NCBI RefSeq assembly: GCF_000340475.1
Contig: NZ_CM001792.1
Coordinates: 1,015,425 to 1,079,424 of the forward strand
Source: Oceanobacillus kimchii X50
GTDB lineage: Bacteria; Bacillota; Bacilli; Bacillales; Amphibacillaceae
Reading direction: 5' to 3'
DNA length: 64,000 nt
Below, in pieces: positions 62,474 to 64,000 of this stretch (position 1 is the first letter of the stretch; each line of letters opens with the position of its first letter). Position numbers and translations under genes: made by a program. The notes beneath the pieces are model-generated. The model made no database searches. It was not told the origin of the DNA and saw only the letters and a program-made list of their open reading frames with translations.

Positions 62474-63810
62474 GATTGGTCACCACCTTGAAAATTCTCG
62501 ATGTCTTTATCTATCGGATTTCTTTGGAACATTTTTCTTAAAACAACTACAGTTCCTACTCCTAAGATAAGATAAAGTAGTACAAATAAGAAGAACATAA
62601 TTCCAACATAATCACTGGTTGTTGCTGCTTCGTCAATGGTCATAATTCCTCGTAAAATCCAGGGCTGTCTACCAACTTCAGCCATCCACCAGCCAGCTTC
62701 AATAGCTAAGAACGATAATGGACCTCCGAGAACAATGAGCCTACGATACCATTTTGATTCGACAAAGTTCCAGCTTCTTCGAATACCAAGCCAATAAATA
62801 AATGATAAACCAAGCATAAATACTCCGATGGTCACCATCGTGTCAAAAAAATAATGAATGACAAGTGGAGGTTGCTCATCTTCAGGGAATTCATTTAGAC
62901 CAATAACTTCTGCTGTTGGCCAGCTGTGTGCTAATATACTTAGTGCATAAGGGATTTCCAATGCGTATTGCGGTTCATTGTTGTCATCGAGAATCCCCCA
63001 CATAACTAAAGGCGCTTCAGAAGAAGTCTCAAAATGCCATTCCGCAGCAGCTAGTTTTTCCGGCTGGTATTCTGCTAAGTATTTACCAGAGAGGTCTCCA
63101 ATTAACGCTGTTGCTAGGGCAAAGACAAAACCTATTTTCATTAGCATGTTAAGTGATTTCTTATGATATTCACGATTTGAACCTTGTAATAGACGAAAGG
63201 CTGCAATCGCAGCAAGAACAAAAGCAATCGTCATATAACCAGTAGATAAAACATGCGCAACTTTTGTAGGCATGGAAACTGTGAACATGGCAGCAAGTGG
63301 ATTAGCATTAACAAGCTCGCCATTAGCAATATCAAATCCGCCTGGAGAATTCATAAACGAGTTAACTACCGTAATAAAGTAAGCAGACATACCGCCACCT
63401 ACGGCAACAGGTATTAGTAATAAGAGATGTTTTTTTTGATTATCAAAGCGATCCCAAGTATATAGGTAAATACCAAGAAAAATAGCTTCAAAAAAGAATG
63501 CAAATACTTCCATAAATAGAGGAAGTGCGATAATATTACCAGCTAGCTCCATGAAACTTGGCCAGAGCAGTGACAGCTGTAACCCAATAGCCGTACCTGT
63601 AACTACTCCGACAGCTACTGTTACAATGAATCCTTTGGCCCAACGTCTTGCCATTAGTAAGTAATGCATGTCATTTTTCTTAATTCCTATCCATTGGGCA
63701 ATCATAATCATTAATGGAACGCCGACGCCAATTGTTGCATAAATAATATGAAAAGAGAGGGTGAGTAAAGTCAGCATTCGGCTGGCATATACCGGATCAT
63801 CGAATATCAT
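62470..63810 (-). CDS. cydA: Cytochrome bd oxidase subunit I
   Basis: A 446-residue membrane protein with about nine segments and a short Q-loop, as usual in Firmicutes. Visible features are H21 in LTLSFH (the position of a heme b ligand), the GRQPWILRG segment near residue 360 that marks quinol oxidases, and EVFAFFFEAIFLGIYLYTW. It reduces oxygen to water with quinol electrons without pumping protons. AAGGAGGTCC precedes the ATG. Confidence 0.95.
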   Translation of the reverse strand: MIFDDPVYASRMLTLLTLSFHIIYATIGVGVPLMIMIAQWIGIKKNDMHYLLMARRWAKGFIVTVAVGVVTGTAIGLQLSLLWPSFMELAGNIIALPLFMEVFAFFFEAIFLGIYLYTWDRFDNQKKHLLLLIPVAVGGGMSAYFITVVNSFMNSPGGFDIANGELVNANPLAAMFTVSMPTKVAHVLSTGYMTIAFVLAAIAAFRLLQGSNREYHKKSLNMLMKIGFVFALATALIGDLSGKYLAEYQPEKLAAAEWHFETSSEAPLVMWGILDDNNEPQYALEIPYALSILAHSWPTAEVIGLNEFPEDEQPPLVIHYFFDTMVTIGVFMLGLSFIYWLGIRRSWNFVESKWYRRLIVLGGPLSFLAIEAGWWMAEVGRQPWILRGIMTIDEAATTSDYVGIMFFLFVLLYLILGVGTVVVLRKMFQRNPIDKDIENFQGGDQS

Positions 63811-63868
63811 TTGTGGACCTCCTTATAGAACAATCATATTGTATTAATTTACCCGTTGATTAACAAAA

Positions 63869-64000
63869 TTAATCGGATACAATCGAAAAATGGTAATTTA
63901 TATCTCCTATTGCTTTGCCTTGGTGATACGTACGTTCTATAAAGGTAACATTGCTTTTTTTATCGACTAAAATAATCGTAGATGTTCTTGTTCCATAATT
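63869..64000 (-). CDS. NRDE-family protein, C-terminal end (partial)
   Basis: The last 43 residues of a minus-strand gene that continues beyond the window. The visible NYGTRTSTIILVDKKSNVTF, then IERTY and a stop at 63869-63871, match the C-terminus of NRDE (TANGO2) family proteins, where YGTRS-T-I-L-D is conserved. The function in bacteria is poorly known. The stop is 58 bases before the cydA start on the same strand, so transcription could run on into cydABS. Confidence 0.7.
   Translation of the reverse strand, partial: NYGTRTSTIILVDKKSNVTFIERTYHQGKAIGDINYHFSIVSD

Overview
The window is AT-rich chromosomal DNA of a spore-forming, low-G+C Gram-positive bacterium. It carries GGAGG-type ribosome binding sites, frequent TTG and GTG starts, two CotD-type spore-coat genes, an SspP-type spore protein, a 31-residue CydS cytochrome bd subunit and class-I intrinsic terminators. 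Gene content and the halophile-style carnitine/glycine-betaine module point to Oceanobacillus or a close relative (inference from family resemblance). No tRNA, rRNA, CRISPR array, phage or intact insertion sequence was seen.

Layout. 1-5916: arabinoside utilisation operon (end of a sugar-binding protein, two ABC permeases, a membrane protein, GH51 arabinofuranosidase, GH127 beta-L-arabinofuranosidase). 6194-9794: Nudix hydrolase, small secreted or membrane proteins including one frame-disrupted gene, an alpha/beta hydrolase and a TauE-type exporter. 9886-12489: SDR dehydrogenase divergent from a TetR regulator, then a BASS-family transporter. 12710-18727: TetR regulator and a carnitine catabolic and import operon (BKACE enzyme, carnitine dehydrogenase, thioesterase, three-gene quaternary-amine ABC importer); three look-alike promoters carry the same operator. 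18728-23529: repeats, two hypothetical genes around a possible IS605-like remnant, an amino-acid ABC importer, and a Pyr_excise-like gene. 23703-29810: YczE-like protein, then a PrpR-like regulator that lacks the GAFTGA loop and a four-carbon acid-sugar operon (permease, DUF1537 kinase, PdxA2). 29868-31211: a FAD oxidoreductase expressed behind a 22-codon upstream ORF, with a 43-residue membrane protein behind it. 31331-39250: membrane proteins (one frameshifted), PpaC pyrophosphatase, cold-shock protein, SspP, MscL, an ABC-2 exporter, CotD, YpsA and a SIMPL protein. 39409-46362: acetyltransferases, alkaline phosphatase with a Pho-box-like array, adenine deaminase, a SEC-C protein and a second CotD-like gene. 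46429-52295: SDR, a ring-cleavage dioxygenase behind a long palindrome, methyltransferase, NAD(P)H-FMN reductase and a DHA2 drug exporter. 52335-57453: ThiD/PdxK, a C45 peptidase-like protein, an endonuclease III homologue without the catalytic lysine, small membrane proteins and a metallophosphoesterase. 57492-63810: cydDC convergent with cydABS, separated by a 149-bp tandem repeat; the C-terminus of an NRDE protein closes the window.

Functional picture: plant-derived arabinosides and acid sugars are taken up and broken down. Carnitine is imported and converted to glycine betaine, which can act as an osmoprotectant. The cyd genes supply a bd-type terminal oxidase and its assembly transporter. 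At least five families of short non-coding repeats lie between genes, which is where most of the unexplained structure is.
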